A stretch of 64,000 nt of DNA from CAWFMO01 sp963817065 (GCA_963817065.1 CAWFMO010000002.1:620001-684000), one strand, 5' to 3'. Counted from the stretch's first letter, positions 1 through 8,798 are shown. Program-made: numbers and translations. The notes: generated from the letters alone by a model not told the origin.

Positions 1-452
1 CTTTGTGAAGGCGGCGCATGAGAAGTATTCGAAGAAGGACCTAAACAACGACGAGCGTGAGTTCGCTCAAGCAATCGACCGGGTCCCGGGTCTGCTCTGG
101 TCTCGCAACCCGACTACTGCTGCGCAGGGCTACGGCATCCCTCTCCCCCAAAAAGGTCGGGGACTCCTCGAACGTTCTACCCCGACTTCCGACCTGCTTA
201 AGGGGGGCGAGTGCTGGGCCGTCGACACGACCGGGCGGCACCTCCTCGACACGAAGGTTCGTGGGAAGCTGATTGACCTTGGCCGTCCCATGATGGCGTT
301 GGTCGTGCGCGGCGAGGTGGACCTGGGGGAGCGGCGCAAGGAAGGGCAAGGACGGATGGAGCCTTGTCCTGGGTCGCACCAACCTCAAGCCGCTGGTCGA
401 GCATACGGACGACCTCCCGCCGCTGATCAAGCTCCTTTTCGAGAGCGGCTAG
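1..452 (+). pseudogene. 3' end of a restriction-like nuclease/helicase gene, frameshifted
   Basis: The window opens inside this gene. The frame starting near base 2 reads FVKAAHEKYSKKDLNNDE and continues to PLPQKGRG near 165. The sense then moves to a second frame (TFYPDF) and back to the first (GGECWAVDTTGRHLLDTKVR). Near 352 it shifts again to a frame ending LVLGRTNLKPLVEH...LIKLLFESG and the stop at 450-452. The FYPDF and WAVDTTGRHLLDTK segments resemble the PD-(D/E)XK-like nuclease end of type III restriction or DEAD/DEAH-helicase proteins (family resemblance, inferred). With at least two frame changes it is either a decaying gene or poor sequence. The neighbouring DUF4145 gene fits a defence or accessory-island remnant. 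Confidence 0.5.
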
Positions 453-571
453 CCGTCGGCGTCTGCTTGAGCCTTCCGCTCCTCTAGCTCCTGCGTCGCG
501 CGTGCAAGGCTTTTCGGATCCCAATAGAGGTAGCCCAGGAGAGCGTCCACGAACGCGAGGATGAGCGTCAT
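449..571 (-). CDS. Small hypothetical protein (40 aa)
   Basis: A 40-codon frame starts ATG at 569-571, overlapping the stop of the DUF4145 gene in an ATGA arrangement typical of translational coupling. Its TAG (449-451) overlaps the stop of the convergent gene fragment. The product reads MTLILAFVDALLGYLYWDP and then an acidic/basic helix with repeated A, Q and E. The N-terminal half is hydrophobic enough for one membrane segment. No family recognised. Support is the tight coupling only. Confidence 0.35.
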   Translation of the reverse strand: MTLILAFVDALLGYLYWDPKSLARATQELEERKAQADADG

Positions 572-1098
572 GTCGCCTCTTCGACGTCGACCACGTCGTC
601 GTGCCCTCCGATGTTCCTGTAGTCGCGGACCAGATGGGCTTGATCCACCAGGGGTTTTGGGACTTCCCCCTGGGTCACAAGCGCGTCAAGGCGGTCGTAC
701 AGATTCCGCATCTCGTCGGTCCTCGGAAATCCCTGGTCAGCGCAGACGGCCTCTAGCGTGCGACCCGCATGGACGGCGAACGTGTCGGGGTCGAAGCGAA
801 GCTCCATCATCCTGGCGTAGCGGCGCTTCACCCGGTCGGGCAAGTCCTCAATGTCCCGTGTGGTCGGAAAAAGGACCACAGGATTGACATCGGCGGGGTC
901 ATCAAGGCCGTCCATGAAGACGTAGCGCGACAGAGTCAACCCGCCGCAGCTCGAGCACTCCTGCACCCAGGCGGTGTCCTGCCGCTCGAGCTCCAGACGA
1001 ACGGGGCGGTGATTGATCTCCCGCGCCGTGGGGACATAACCGCGCGTTCTCCACTTCCGAGCGTCCCTTCCCGCCCACAATGTCCGGCGGCCAGCCAT
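568..1098 (-). CDS. DUF4145 domain-containing protein
   Basis: Product of 176 residues. Near residue 48 there is a CSSCG knuckle, followed by PVVLFPTTRDIEDLP and then the helical region (VKRRYARMMELRFDPDTFAVHAGRTLEAVC...LYDRLDALVTQGEVPKPLVDQAHLVRDYRNIGGHD), which matches the pattern of DUF4145. DUF4145 domains are often found beside restriction-modification and other defence genes, as here. The biochemical role is unknown. The start is uncertain because the first 30 residues are low-complexity and an in-frame later start cannot be excluded. Confidence 0.65.
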   Translation of the reverse strand: MAGRRTLWAGRDARKWRTRGYVPTAREINHRPVRLELERQDTAWVQECSSCGGLTLSRYVFMDGLDDPADVNPVVLFPTTRDIEDLPDRVKRRYARMMELRFDPDTFAVHAGRTLEAVCADQGFPRTDEMRNLYDRLDALVTQGEVPKPLVDQAHLVRDYRNIGGHDDVVDVEEAT

Positions 1099-1216
1099 GG
1101 ACCTGACGGTAGCGTGGGGCGGCGTCGGCTCGTGAAATGCCCGCGGCGACGCCCTTGCGAACGCTTCGTCTACGCATTCAGACAGGCGTCGTACCTAATC
1201 GCCGAGAGGTGCCAAT

Positions 1217-1750
1217 TCATTCGGCGTCCTCGACGGTGATCCGTATCTGGCCGAGCAACGTTTGGATTGTCGTGTACTGCGCGCCGGCGGCATAGCCGCC
1301 GGCGCTCCGCTCGAGGTCTGCCATTTCGAACAGGCCGGGGTCTCCTGTGGCGGCCTGGGCGTCAGTCAGGATCCGGTTGAACTCCTGCGCTACCGGCCAC
1401 GGGATCACGTCCATAGGATTGGCGTCAGCCGCTGACGATTCGAGTTGATGGATGCGGCGGAGGAGCGCGCGGTGAGAGTGTCGGACCTTCTGCAATACGC
1501 GCGCCGGATCGTCCTCTGATGGCGCGGTTGGCCGGCGCCGAAACACCACGGTGATCGCGATGACGCAGCCGATCTGAACCGCGCCGAACGCCACGATGGC
1601 CCACAGCGGGAGCGTCACGCCGTTGCTGCCGTAGACGGCTGCGGCGCCTATCGCGCCGAGTCCGAATACGACAAACGCGTAGAAGATCGCGTTGTCGAGG
1701 AAGGCGACAGCACGCCCGCGCAGAAAGCCCTTTTTGTCGCCGCTGGTCAT
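1217..1750 (-). CDS. Hypothetical membrane protein with two N-terminal TM segments
   Basis: Product of 177 residues. A short basic N-terminus (MTSGDKKGFLRGR) is followed by two hydrophobic stretches at about residues 18-40 (FYAFVVFGLGAIGAAAVYG) and 48-70 (LPLWAIVAFGAVQIGCVIAI). An RRRP stop-transfer motif and a soluble ~100-residue helical tail follow. No family recognised. The 3' end of the gene contains a perfect 11-bp inverted repeat (gcgccggcggc/gccgccggcgc, about 1279-1305) that lies in codons for a Gly/Ala stretch. Probably belongs to the same accessory segment as the DUF4145 gene. Confidence 0.55.
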   Translation of the reverse strand: MTSGDKKGFLRGRAVAFLDNAIFYAFVVFGLGAIGAAAVYGSNGVTLPLWAIVAFGAVQIGCVIAITVVFRRRPTAPSEDDPARVLQKVRHSHRALLRRIHQLESSAADANPMDVIPWPVAQEFNRILTDAQAATGDPGLFEMADLERSAGGYAAGAQYTTIQTLLGQIRITVEDAE

Positions 1751-1795
1751 ACCGTCCTGAGCTACCGCTGCGCTACGTCGCCGTCTCGGGTGTCA

Positions 1796-2044
1796 CTACC
1801 GCTTCTTCTTCTCCTTGTACTTCTTGCGCTTACCGGCGGGCGTCGTCGAGGGCGCTGGAGGCGCCGGCGGCGGCGTGACGTACGCGTTGAACACCCACTC
1901 GTCGGTCGAGCCCTCCTGGGAGAAGACGTCAGGGGCCGGACCCGAGGTGAAGAAGTCCCCGGGGCATGGGTCACCTGGAACGGTGAGCACGCCGAGCGAA
2001 TCCGATCCGGGCCTCGTGATCGCGACTGCGTACTGTCTGAACCG
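1796..2044 (-). pseudogene. C-terminal remnant of an exported basic-tailed protein
   Basis: The open frame runs from just after an in-frame TGA (2045-2047) to the TAG at 1796-1798. It encodes about 82 residues with no plausible strong start; GTG at 1988-1990 is the first usual one. The sequence reads like the end of a secreted protein: QYAVAITRPGSDSLGV, PGDPCPGDFFTS, DEWVFNAYVTPPPAPPAP, then the tail GKRKKYKEKKKR. The Pro linker plus Lys-rich tail is the same C-terminal architecture as the neighbouring exported proteins, but without cysteines. Interpreted as a truncated relic. Confidence 0.4.
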
Positions 2045-2067
2045 TCAGCCTCTCGCCTCGGCCTAAG

Positions 2068-3765
2068 CTACTTCTTTCGCTTCCGCTTCTTCTTGCATTT
2101 CGCCTTCCGCTTCTTGCTGCTGGCCGCGGGCCGCCCTCGCCGTTTCTTCCGCTTCTTGCACCGCCGCGCGGGGCTCCCACTCGCCTGTGTCACGACCGGG
2201 GCGACGGCGGGGGCGGGGGCGGGCGGGGCGAGCGGGCAGGGCACCTCGCTGCACCCCCGTTCGTAGGAGCCGGCGTCGCAGCCGCCGAAGGCCGGGCGCG
2301 CCGCGCCACGCTGGTCGACACCTAGCGGTGTGGATTCAAGATCCAGGCAGGCCGCGGGCGGGACGACGTTGAGCGCCGGGCTCATCGGGCCGAGGGCGTG
2401 AGTCGCGGTCGGGCCGCCGTTGTTCGCCAGACCTTCGGGCACCGCCAGCGTGTTGGGGAGATCGGTGTCGACATTGGGCCCGACGCAGCTCTCACCAGCG
2501 TCGACGTTGTAGGCGTCGGCGACAGCCGCCGTCTGGCATCCCTCCCCCGCCTGATTGATCAGCGAGCCACGCAGGGTCAGGGGGCCGGCGTTGGCGATCC
2601 CGTCGAGCGTCCCGTCGGTGGTATTGAGGGCGATCGTCGTGTGCACGAGCTTCGTCGTAGCCGTCGCCGGGAATTGGGTGGCGATCGCGCCGCCAACGTC
2701 GACGGCCGGGCCGGTCGTGCTGTTCCCCGAGATCGTCGAGTTGAGCGCCTCGAGCGAGGTGGCGAAGTCCTGCCAGATCCCGCCGCCCCCCGGCCTCGGC
2801 AAAGGGGGCAGCGCATTCAGCGTATGGGTGAACACGTTGTTGCCGCTGATCGTGCTGCCGGTGATCCGAAGCGGCGCGGGGCCGCTGAGATCAATTCCCG
2901 CGCCGTGTGCCACGTCGCCGTCTTCCGGGGAGGTGACGTCATTGTCCTTGATCGTCGAGTCCTGGATCGTGGATGTACCGGTGGCGGTGCTGATCACGAT
3001 CCCGCCCCCCCGGATCTCGGTCGGGTTCGCGTTCGCTACCTGGGTGGCCGTGTTGTCCTCGACCAGGGTGCGGACGATGCTCGTCCCGATCTCCGAAAAG
3101 AGACCCCCGCCGGCCACGCTCGCCATGTTCCCCCTCAGCGACATGCCCGGCGGTCCTCCGATCGAGGAGTCCGAGATGCTCAGCGAGCCTCCCGAGTCCT
3201 TGTAGATCCCGCCGCCGCGGGCGGCGACGTTCCTGATCACGACGCTTGACTTCAGCGACAGCAAGCTGCCCGTGGCGGCGAAGATGCCGCCGCCGTCGTT
3301 GCCGGTGAGGCCATCCTCGATCACGACCGTGTCGATCGTCACCGGTGTGGTCGCGAGGACGTGGATCACCCGGTCGATGTCGGCCCCGTCGATCACGTCG
3401 AGCGGGCCGGCAATCGGGTCCAGGTCGCCCCTGATCGTCAGTCCGGCGTCGGCGCCCGGCGGCTGCCTGATGTCGAGGTCGCCGCCGGCGTTCAAGTTCT
3501 CATCCGGAGTGCCCGCGAGGGTGTAGGAGCTGTCGGGGGCGTCGAGGGTGATCAGGTCGGCGGTGGCGCTCTGACCGTCGACGCAGCCGTCGGCAGGGTT
3601 GGCGCTGTTCGCCTGGGCGCTGGTGACCGCTTCGCGAAGCGAGCAGTTCGCGTCATTGGCGACCGTGTCGGCCACGATGTTCACCGGAATCGTCGCCGCG
3701 GATGCCGCCGGTACGAGCCAGAGCCCCAGCGCCGCCAAGATCACGATCCCTGATCCGACCCTCAC
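2068..3765 (-). CDS. Exported CSLREA / choice-of-anchor-Q beta-helix protein, basic tail
   Basis: Product of 565 residues. A Sec signal peptide (LAALGLWLVPAASA, cleavage after about residue 23) precedes the CSLREAV motif at residues 41-47. A long right-handed beta-helix-like body follows, made of repeated GGGI, xSTIxxN and GGGGIW turns (DSTIKDNDV, GSTISGNNV, NSTISGNST), ending in the family hallmark region NGGPTATHALGPMSPA...DQRGAARP..GGCDAGSYE. After a Pro/Ala linker the protein ends in a K/R-rich tail with two Cys (RRCKKRKKRRG...KAKCKKKRKRKK). Related domains occur in secreted or surface adhesin-like proteins. Substrate unknown. Divergent from polX. Confidence 0.85.
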   Translation of the reverse strand: MRVGSGIVILAALGLWLVPAASAATIPVNIVADTVANDANCSLREAVTSAQANSANPADGCVDGQSATADLITLDAPDSSYTLAGTPDENLNAGGDLDIRQPPGADAGLTIRGDLDPIAGPLDVIDGADIDRVIHVLATTPVTIDTVVIEDGLTGNDGGGIFAATGSLLSLKSSVVIRNVAARGGGIYKDSGGSLSISDSSIGGPPGMSLRGNMASVAGGGLFSEIGTSIVRTLVEDNTATQVANANPTEIRGGGIVISTATGTSTIQDSTIKDNDVTSPEDGDVAHGAGIDLSGPAPLRITGSTISGNNVFTHTLNALPPLPRPGGGGIWQDFATSLEALNSTISGNSTTGPAVDVGGAIATQFPATATTKLVHTTIALNTTDGTLDGIANAGPLTLRGSLINQAGEGCQTAAVADAYNVDAGESCVGPNVDTDLPNTLAVPEGLANNGGPTATHALGPMSPALNVVPPAACLDLESTPLGVDQRGAARPAFGGCDAGSYERGCSEVPCPLAPPAPAPAVAPVVTQASGSPARRCKKRKKRRGRPAASSKKRKAKCKKKRKRKK

Positions 3766-3860
3766 CCGTCATTCCCTCCTACGAAGACAATGCGCCGCCA
3801 GCGTAGCGCAGGCAAGGGCGACGGCGCCGACCTATAACTCGGGCCGTAGATACTTCCCCC

Positions 3861-5602
3861 ATGCGCAACTCCGAAATAGCCCACGCCCTCCGCGAGCTCG
3901 GCGTCCTCTACGAGCTCGACGGCGCCGACCGCTTCCGCACCCTCGCCTACAAGGAGGCGGCGCGGACGGTCCGCGACAGCCCGGTCTCGATCGAGCAGCT
4001 CTCCGAGGAGGGGCGGCTGACCGAGCTGCCGGGAATCGGCAAGACGATGGCGACCAAGATCGGGGCGCTGCTCGAGACCGGCGAGATCCCCGCGGCGGTC
4101 AAGCTCAAGGAGAAGTTCCCCCCTCGCTGGTCGAGGTCACGCGGGTGCCGGGGCTGGGCTCGAAGACCGCGCGCCGGCTCTTCGACGAGCTCGGGATCGT
4201 CGACCTCGAGGGGCTGAAGGGAGCCGCCGAGGACGAGCAGCTCCGCGAGCTCAAGGGGCTCGGGGCGAAGGCGGAGGAGCGGATCCTCTCGGCGCTCGAG
4301 GGGATGCCGGCCGGCGGCGAGGAGGAGCGGCGGCGGTTGAACGACGTGCTCGAGGTCGCGAGCGAGATCCGCGACGACCTGCTCGCGACCGGCGCCGCCG
4401 GGCGGGTCGAGATCGCGGGCTCGGCGCGGCGCTGGGCCGAGACCTGCAAGGACATCGACCTCGTCGCGACCGCGAGCGAGCCGAAGAAGCTGATGAGCGA
4501 GTTCGCAAAGCACGCGCTCTTCGCCGAGAACAAGAAGGGCGGTGACGCCGGCGCCCAGGGACTGACACACAACGGGATCAAGGTCGACCTGCGGGTCGTG
4601 CCGGATGAGAACTTCGGCAACCTGCTCCAGCATTTCACCGGCTCGGCCGCGCACAACGTCGAGCTCCGCGAGCGGGCGCTGGGGATGGGGCTCTCGGTCT
4701 CCGAGAACGGGATCGTCAAGCTCGGCAAGGACCGCAAGCCGACCAAGAAGGTCCACCGCTTCACCGACGAGGAGGACGTCTACAAGCTGCTGGAGCTGCC
4801 GCTGATCCCGCCCGAGCTCCGCGAGGGCCGCGGCGAGATCGAGGCCGCCGACTCGGGCGAGCTGCCCGACCTGGTGAGCGTCGAGGACATCGTGGGCGAC
4901 CTGCACTCGCACACGACGCTGTCGGACGGGCGGAACACGCTGGCCCAGATGGCGAAGGCCGCGCAGGGGCGCGGCTACAAGTACCTCGCGATCACCGACC
5001 ACTCGGCGAGCCACGGGTTCGGCAACCACGTCACCGCGGCGCAGCTCAAGAAGCGGATCGGCGAGATCCGCAAGTGGAACAAGGGCAGGAAAGGGTTCCG
5101 CCTGCTCGCCGGGAGCGAGGTCAACATCGGGACCAAGGGCGAGCTCGACTACGACGACGAGCTGCTCGCCGAGCTCGACTGGGTCATGGCCTCGGTCCAC
5201 ACCTCGTTCCAGATCTCGGCCAAGGCGATGACCGAGCGCGTGATCGCGGCGATCGAGCACCCGCACGTCGACTGCATCGGCCACCTGACCGGGCGCCAGC
5301 TCCTCGCCCGCGAGCCCTACGCGATCGACGTCGAGAAGGTCGCCGAGGCCGCGGCGGCCAACGGGACGATGATCGAGATCAATGGCAACCCACGACGCCG
5401 CGACCTCAACGAGCACCACGCCAAGCTCGCGGCCGAGGCCGGGGTGATGATCTGCGTCAACACCGACGCCCACGGCACCGACACCCTCTCCAACATCGAG
5501 TACGGGATCGCAACCGCGCGCCGCGCCTGGCTGACCGCCGATCAGGTCGCCAACACGCGCGGCTGGCGCGAGTTCTCGAAGCTGCGCAAGCGCTCCCGCT
5601 AG
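3861..5602 (+). pseudogene. polX: DNA polymerase X with PHP domain, one apparent frameshift
   Basis: Family X DNA polymerases with a C-terminal PHP domain fill short gaps in base-excision repair and have 3'-5' exonuclease activity. The first frame (3861-~4122) encodes the helix-hairpin-helix N-terminus (ELPGIGKTMATKIG). The rest lies in the next frame: second HhH (VPGLGSKTARRLF), GSARRWAETCKDIDLV with the polymerase Asp pair, KVDLRVV, then the PHP domain (DLHSHTTLSDGRN, AITDHSASHG, VNTDAHG). The break is at a run of six C at 4118-4123; seven would restore a ~580-residue protein, the usual PolX length. Either a homopolymer sequencing error or a true inactivating deletion. The stop overlaps that of the convergent gene. 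Confidence 0.85.
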
Positions 5603-7176
5603 ACCGGGAGCTTCTTCGCCTTCTTCTTGCACGCCTTGCGCTTCTTGCCCTTCTTCTTCTTGCACTTCTTGAGCGCCGCGGCACGCTTGCCGGTTGGGGT
5701 GGGCGTGGTGGCCGTACCGCCGGGTGGCGGGGTGGTCGCGGGAGTGCAGGAGGCGCCGGGGACCGAGAGCAGCTGCAGCGGACATGCCGCCTGGTACTCG
5801 AACGCGCCGACATCCGAGTGATCGCCCCCGGCGAGCGGCGCGAGGCCGGCGAAGTCGACCGGGCGCGTCTGGCCGCGCTGGTCGGACGTGTCGCCGGTTG
5901 CGAGGCCGGTGTCGATCGCCGGGCTGCCTACGAGAAGCGCGTGCGTCTGCGTCGTGCCGCCGGGGTTGGAGGCGAGCGGCCCGATCCCGGCGTCCGCGAC
6001 GCCGATCCGGTCGGTCGTGGGGTTGTTGAAGAACGTGCACGTCGACCCGTTGGCCTCGAGGTTGAAGCCCTCGGAGACGTTGAGACCGCCGTCGCGGCAG
6101 TTGGGCCCGCTCCTCGGGTCGGCGACCAGGGTGCTGCGCAGTGTGACCTCCTGTGCGAAGAGGTTGGCGCCGTAGCCCATGGTCGGTTCGACGCCGTTGT
6201 CGGCGATCGTCGAGGTGCGGATCGTGCCGGGATCCGTGCCGCTCGCGAGCACGCCTCCGCCGCCAGTGCTCTCGTTGGCGATGGGGCTTGACATCAGCTG
6301 ATTGCCGCTGACCGTGCTCCGCTCCATGGTCAGCTTTCCGCCGACCATGGGGTGTTGGTAGATGCCCCCACCGCGGGAGTTGGCGACGGGACCCGCGGTG
6401 GCGGCGATGGCGTTGGCCGTGTTGCCGGCGACCGTGGTGTTGGAGATCTTGAGCTCGCCGCCGGCGAGGAACGCGATCCCACCGCCGAGCGCGAAGGAGG
6501 TGTTCGAGGTCGTGCCGTTGATTGAGTCCGCCAGGGCCGTGTTGCTCTCGACTGTGCTGTCGGTGATCGTCAGCGGCCCCGCGGAGTAGATGCCGCCGCC
6601 GGATGCGTCGGCGAAGTTGTTGACGGCCGCCGCAATGTTGTTCGAGGTCGCCTTGTTGCCGGAGACGACGACGTCGTCGAGGATCAGCGAGGCCGGATAG
6701 CCGTTTTGGATGCCGCCGCCCGTTGCATCGCCGGGCTCGGCATCGGTCGCGTTGCCCCCCGAGATCTTGACGTCGCGGATCGTGATGCTCTCGGTGTTGT
6801 CACCGTTGGCGACGTAGAAGACGCGGTTCGTCGGCGTGCCGCGGATCTCGGTCGAGCCGGTGCCGGCGCCGTCGATCGTCAAGCTGCCGGACGTGACCCA
6901 TGCCATAGGGGTGAAGGCGCCGGTGCCGGCGTCGGTGGTGAAGACGGGCCCGACGGCCGCCGGGATCACGACCGTGTCATCGCCGTAGGGCAGGTCGGTC
7001 GCGACGCAGTCGTCGATGTCTCCATTGGTGTTCGCGGACGAGATCGCGGAGCGCAGCTCGCAGCCCGATACCCCGTCGGTCGTGGTCGTGACGGTAATCG
7101 TCGCCGCCGAGGCGGCACCTGGAGCCGCGAGCGCAGCCATGGTCACTGCGAACGCAGCCAGTCTCCGTGATCCCAT
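5599..7176 (-). CDS. Exported choice-of-anchor-Q beta-helix protein, KCK tail
   Basis: Product of 525 residues starting at ATG 7174-7176, chosen because GGGAGGG lies 5-11 bases upstream and a good signal peptide follows (cleavage near AASA-AT, residue 24). CELRSAI at 39-45 is a divergent CSLREA motif. The body carries repeated DSTVESN, NTTVAGN, RSTVSGN and TSTIADN turns, with GGGI/GGGIYQ between them. The end is TQTHALLVGSPAIDTG, DQRGQTRP, SDVGAFEYQ. The tail is KRAAALKKCKKKKGKKRK, then ACKKKAKKLPV. The longer upstream extension of the frame is antisense to other genes and is rejected. Its stop overlaps that of polX. Confidence 0.85.
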   Translation of the reverse strand: MGSRRLAAFAVTMAALAAPGAASAATITVTTTTDGVSGCELRSAISSANTNGDIDDCVATDLPYGDDTVVIPAAVGPVFTTDAGTGAFTPMAWVTSGSLTIDGAGTGSTEIRGTPTNRVFYVANGDNTESITIRDVKISGGNATDAEPGDATGGGIQNGYPASLILDDVVVSGNKATSNNIAAAVNNFADASGGGIYSAGPLTITDSTVESNTALADSINGTTSNTSFALGGGIAFLAGGELKISNTTVAGNTANAIAATAGPVANSRGGGIYQHPMVGGKLTMERSTVSGNQLMSSPIANESTGGGGVLASGTDPGTIRTSTIADNGVEPTMGYGANLFAQEVTLRSTLVADPRSGPNCRDGGLNVSEGFNLEANGSTCTFFNNPTTDRIGVADAGIGPLASNPGGTTQTHALLVGSPAIDTGLATGDTSDQRGQTRPVDFAGLAPLAGGDHSDVGAFEYQAACPLQLLSVPGASCTPATTPPPGGTATTPTPTGKRAAALKKCKKKKGKKRKACKKKAKKLPV

Positions 7177-7229
7177 CAAGTCCCTCCCAATCGGTGGTTG
7201 CCGTTGGCGCTGACGATAGCGAGGGACGC

Positions 7230-7775
7230 TCAGGCAGGAGCGGTCGGAGGGGGCGGCGGGTGCCCCGGAGGATCGCGGTCGCGGCGCAGCCCGGGGGTGC
7301 GGACGAGGCGCAGCGGCTCGAAGGCCGAGCCGGGCTCGGCGTAGAAGCGGACACCGTCGCGGTCCTCGATCGCCGCGACGGCGGCCTCGCGGCGGCGCCA
7401 GGCAAGGGCGATGAAGATCGCGAACCCGGTGCCGATCGCCGCGACGCCGGGGAGGACGAACCCGAGGCCGCCGGCGACGAGCGCGAACGCGCCGATCGGC
7501 CAGAGGCGCGAGATCGCGACCCGGGTCGGGTTGTCCGAGGGGAGCGTGGTGCTCATCTGCGCCCCGGCGAGCAGCGGCCGCACAGCGTCGGCGGCGCGGT
7601 AGGGGCGACCGACGATGATGCCCGCGACCGCCGCCACCGTCCACCAGACCGCGGCGACGATCAGGGTCGTCGTGTCGTCGGCGCTGTTCGATGCCGCGAG
7701 GGTCACGGTCGCCAGCAGCGTGGCCGAGCCGGCCGCGAGCAGGACCGTGATCCTCAGCATGTCGACGAACAGCAT
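7230..7775 (-). CDS. Integral membrane protein, probable four TM segments
   Basis: Product of 181 residues starting ATG at 7773-7775, four bases after the stop of the trehalose-phosphatase gene, so the two are almost certainly co-transcribed and coupled. Hydrophobic segments: about 7-28 (ITVLLAAGSATLLATVTLA), 37-57 (LIVAAVWWTVAAVAGIIVG), 92-110 (LWPIGAFALVAGGLGFVLPG) and 112-128 (AAIGTGFAIFIALAW). A basic RRRE motif and a short cytoplasmic tail that is Pro-rich at the end follow. No named family recognised. A link to trehalose metabolism is only implied by the operon. Confidence 0.65.
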   Translation of the reverse strand: MLFVDMLRITVLLAAGSATLLATVTLAASNSADDTTTLIVAAVWWTVAAVAGIIVGRPYRAADAVRPLLAGAQMSTTLPSDNPTRVAISRLWPIGAFALVAGGLGFVLPGVAAIGTGFAIFIALAWRRREAAVAAIEDRDGVRFYAEPGSAFEPLRLVRTPGLRRDRDPPGHPPPPPTAPA

Positions 7776-7779
7776 CCGC

Positions 7780-8598
7780 TCAGCGGGCCAGCTGCTCGAG
7801 GATCTCGGTGAAGCCCTCCGGTCCCGGCACGACCAGATCGGCACCCGCGGCGACCTCGGGCGGGGCCTCCTCGGCGGCGATCGCGACCCTGACCGCGGCT
7901 TCGAGCTCTCCGCCATTGCGGAGCTCGCCGAGCGCCCGGAAGGCGTCGAGGTCGGTGCGGTCGTCGCCGGCGTAGAGGGCGGCGTCGAGCTCGCGGCTGC
8001 GGAGCAGCGAGGCGACCGCGCGGCCCTTGTCGATCGAGACGTCGGGCCGGATCTCGAGCACCATGCGGCCCTTGTGGGCGACGAGGTTCTGCCACTCGAC
8101 CTCGCTCGCGAGCTCGTTGACGAACGCCTCGGCCTCGCCCTCGTTCTCGGATCCGCGCCAGTGCAGGGCGACGATCGCGCCCTTGTCCTCGACCCGGATC
8201 CCGAGCCGCTCGAGGTCGGCCTCGTCGACGTGGGAGATGAACTCGGCCGCGTCGCCCTCGTGCCCGTCGAGGACGGGGTCCGGCCGCGGCTCGCTCTCTC
8301 CCGGCAAGAGCAGCTCGAAGCCGTGGTTGCCCGAGTAGGCGAGCTCGTCGAGGCCGACCATCTCGCGCGCGTCGAGCGCCCGGCGGCCGGAGATCGCGCC
8401 GACCAGCGCGTAGCGCCCGGCGAGCTCGCGCAGCAGCTCGCGGGTCCGCTCGGGGACCGCGGCGAGCTCGGGCCGGGGGGCGATCGGGGCGATCGTCCCG
8501 TCGACGTCGGTGAGGATCGCGGCGCTCTGCGGGCGCTCGCGGAGCGGAGCGAGCAGCTCGCTCGTCTCGGTCTCGTCGCCTGCGGGGACGGCCTCCAT
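7780..8598 (-). CDS. otsB: Trehalose-6-phosphate phosphatase
   Basis: Removes phosphate from trehalose 6-phosphate, the last step of the OtsA-OtsB route to trehalose, in the cytoplasm. The 272-residue product has all HAD motifs: DVDGT at 31-35 (nucleophile and acid/base Asp), SGR near 89, SIDKG (Lys of motif III) and YAGDDRTDLDAF (motif IV acidic residues). The OtsB-typical cap segment YSGNHGFELL is also present. Length matches the family. No otsA lies nearby in the window. On this strand the leader immediately upstream (8604-8768) is the repeated structured element described separately; the start codon lies 5 bases from its closing stem. Confidence 0.9.
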   Translation of the reverse strand: MEAVPAGDETETSELLAPLRERPQSAAILTDVDGTIAPIAPRPELAAVPERTRELLRELAGRYALVGAISGRRALDAREMVGLDELAYSGNHGFELLLPGESEPRPDPVLDGHEGDAAEFISHVDEADLERLGIRVEDKGAIVALHWRGSENEGEAEAFVNELASEVEWQNLVAHKGRMVLEIRPDVSIDKGRAVASLLRSRELDAALYAGDDRTDLDAFRALGELRNGGELEAAVRVAIAAEEAPPEVAAGADLVVPGPEGFTEILEQLAR

Positions 8599-8603
8599 GG
8601 CTT

Positions 8604-8768
8604 AGATGAGGGATGCCACGGCCGCGTGCGCCTGGGGGCGCGCGTGGCCGAGCAGCTCGAGGACGCAGGGCGCAGCCTTTGCAGGAAGCAAAGGCAAGCC
8701 CGAGGACGAAGAGATGCGAAGCGCCACGGGCGTCATCCAGGCGTGCGGGGGCGTGGGATCACTCATCT
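8604..8768 (+). ncRNA. Candidate structured RNA / dispersed repeat, copy 1
   Basis: A ~165-bp element nearly identical over its first ~125 bases to 28531-28694. The outer stem pairs AGATGAG (8604-8610) with CTCATCT (8762-8768). Hairpin 1 pairs 8620-8632 with 8637-8649 over 13 bp around a UGGG loop. Hairpin 2 pairs GCCTTTGC (8675-8682) with GCAAAGGC (8688-8695), extended by GGGC/GCCC. Hairpin 1 has two G-U pairs on the plus strand that would be A-C mismatches on the minus strand, favouring plus-strand RNA. It sits between divergent otsB and the TSUP genes. It matches no RNA family I can name. A non-RNA mobile repeat is the alternative. Confidence 0.5.
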
Positions 8769-8798
8769 AGTATCGCCGCCGGTGCCAACGGAGAACGC

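Noticed and set aside
1279..1305. Perfect 11-bp palindrome resembling a terminator
   Set aside because: It lies inside the coding frame of the two-TM protein, has no T-run and fits its Gly/Ala codons.
3947..6040. Long antisense frame over polX, and similar ones at 47806-50394 (+), 35686-37206 (+) and 9947-12703 (-)
   Set aside because: Each is the shadow of a recognised gene on the other strand or other frame; composition is repetitive and no start signal or family is seen.
8613..8798. N-terminal extension of the TSUP gene through the structured element
   Set aside because: The extension (MPRPRAPGGARGRAARGRRA...) is an Arg/Pro-rich read of the repeat, also open in the second copy where no TSUP gene follows. 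The GTG at 8799 fits the family N-terminus.
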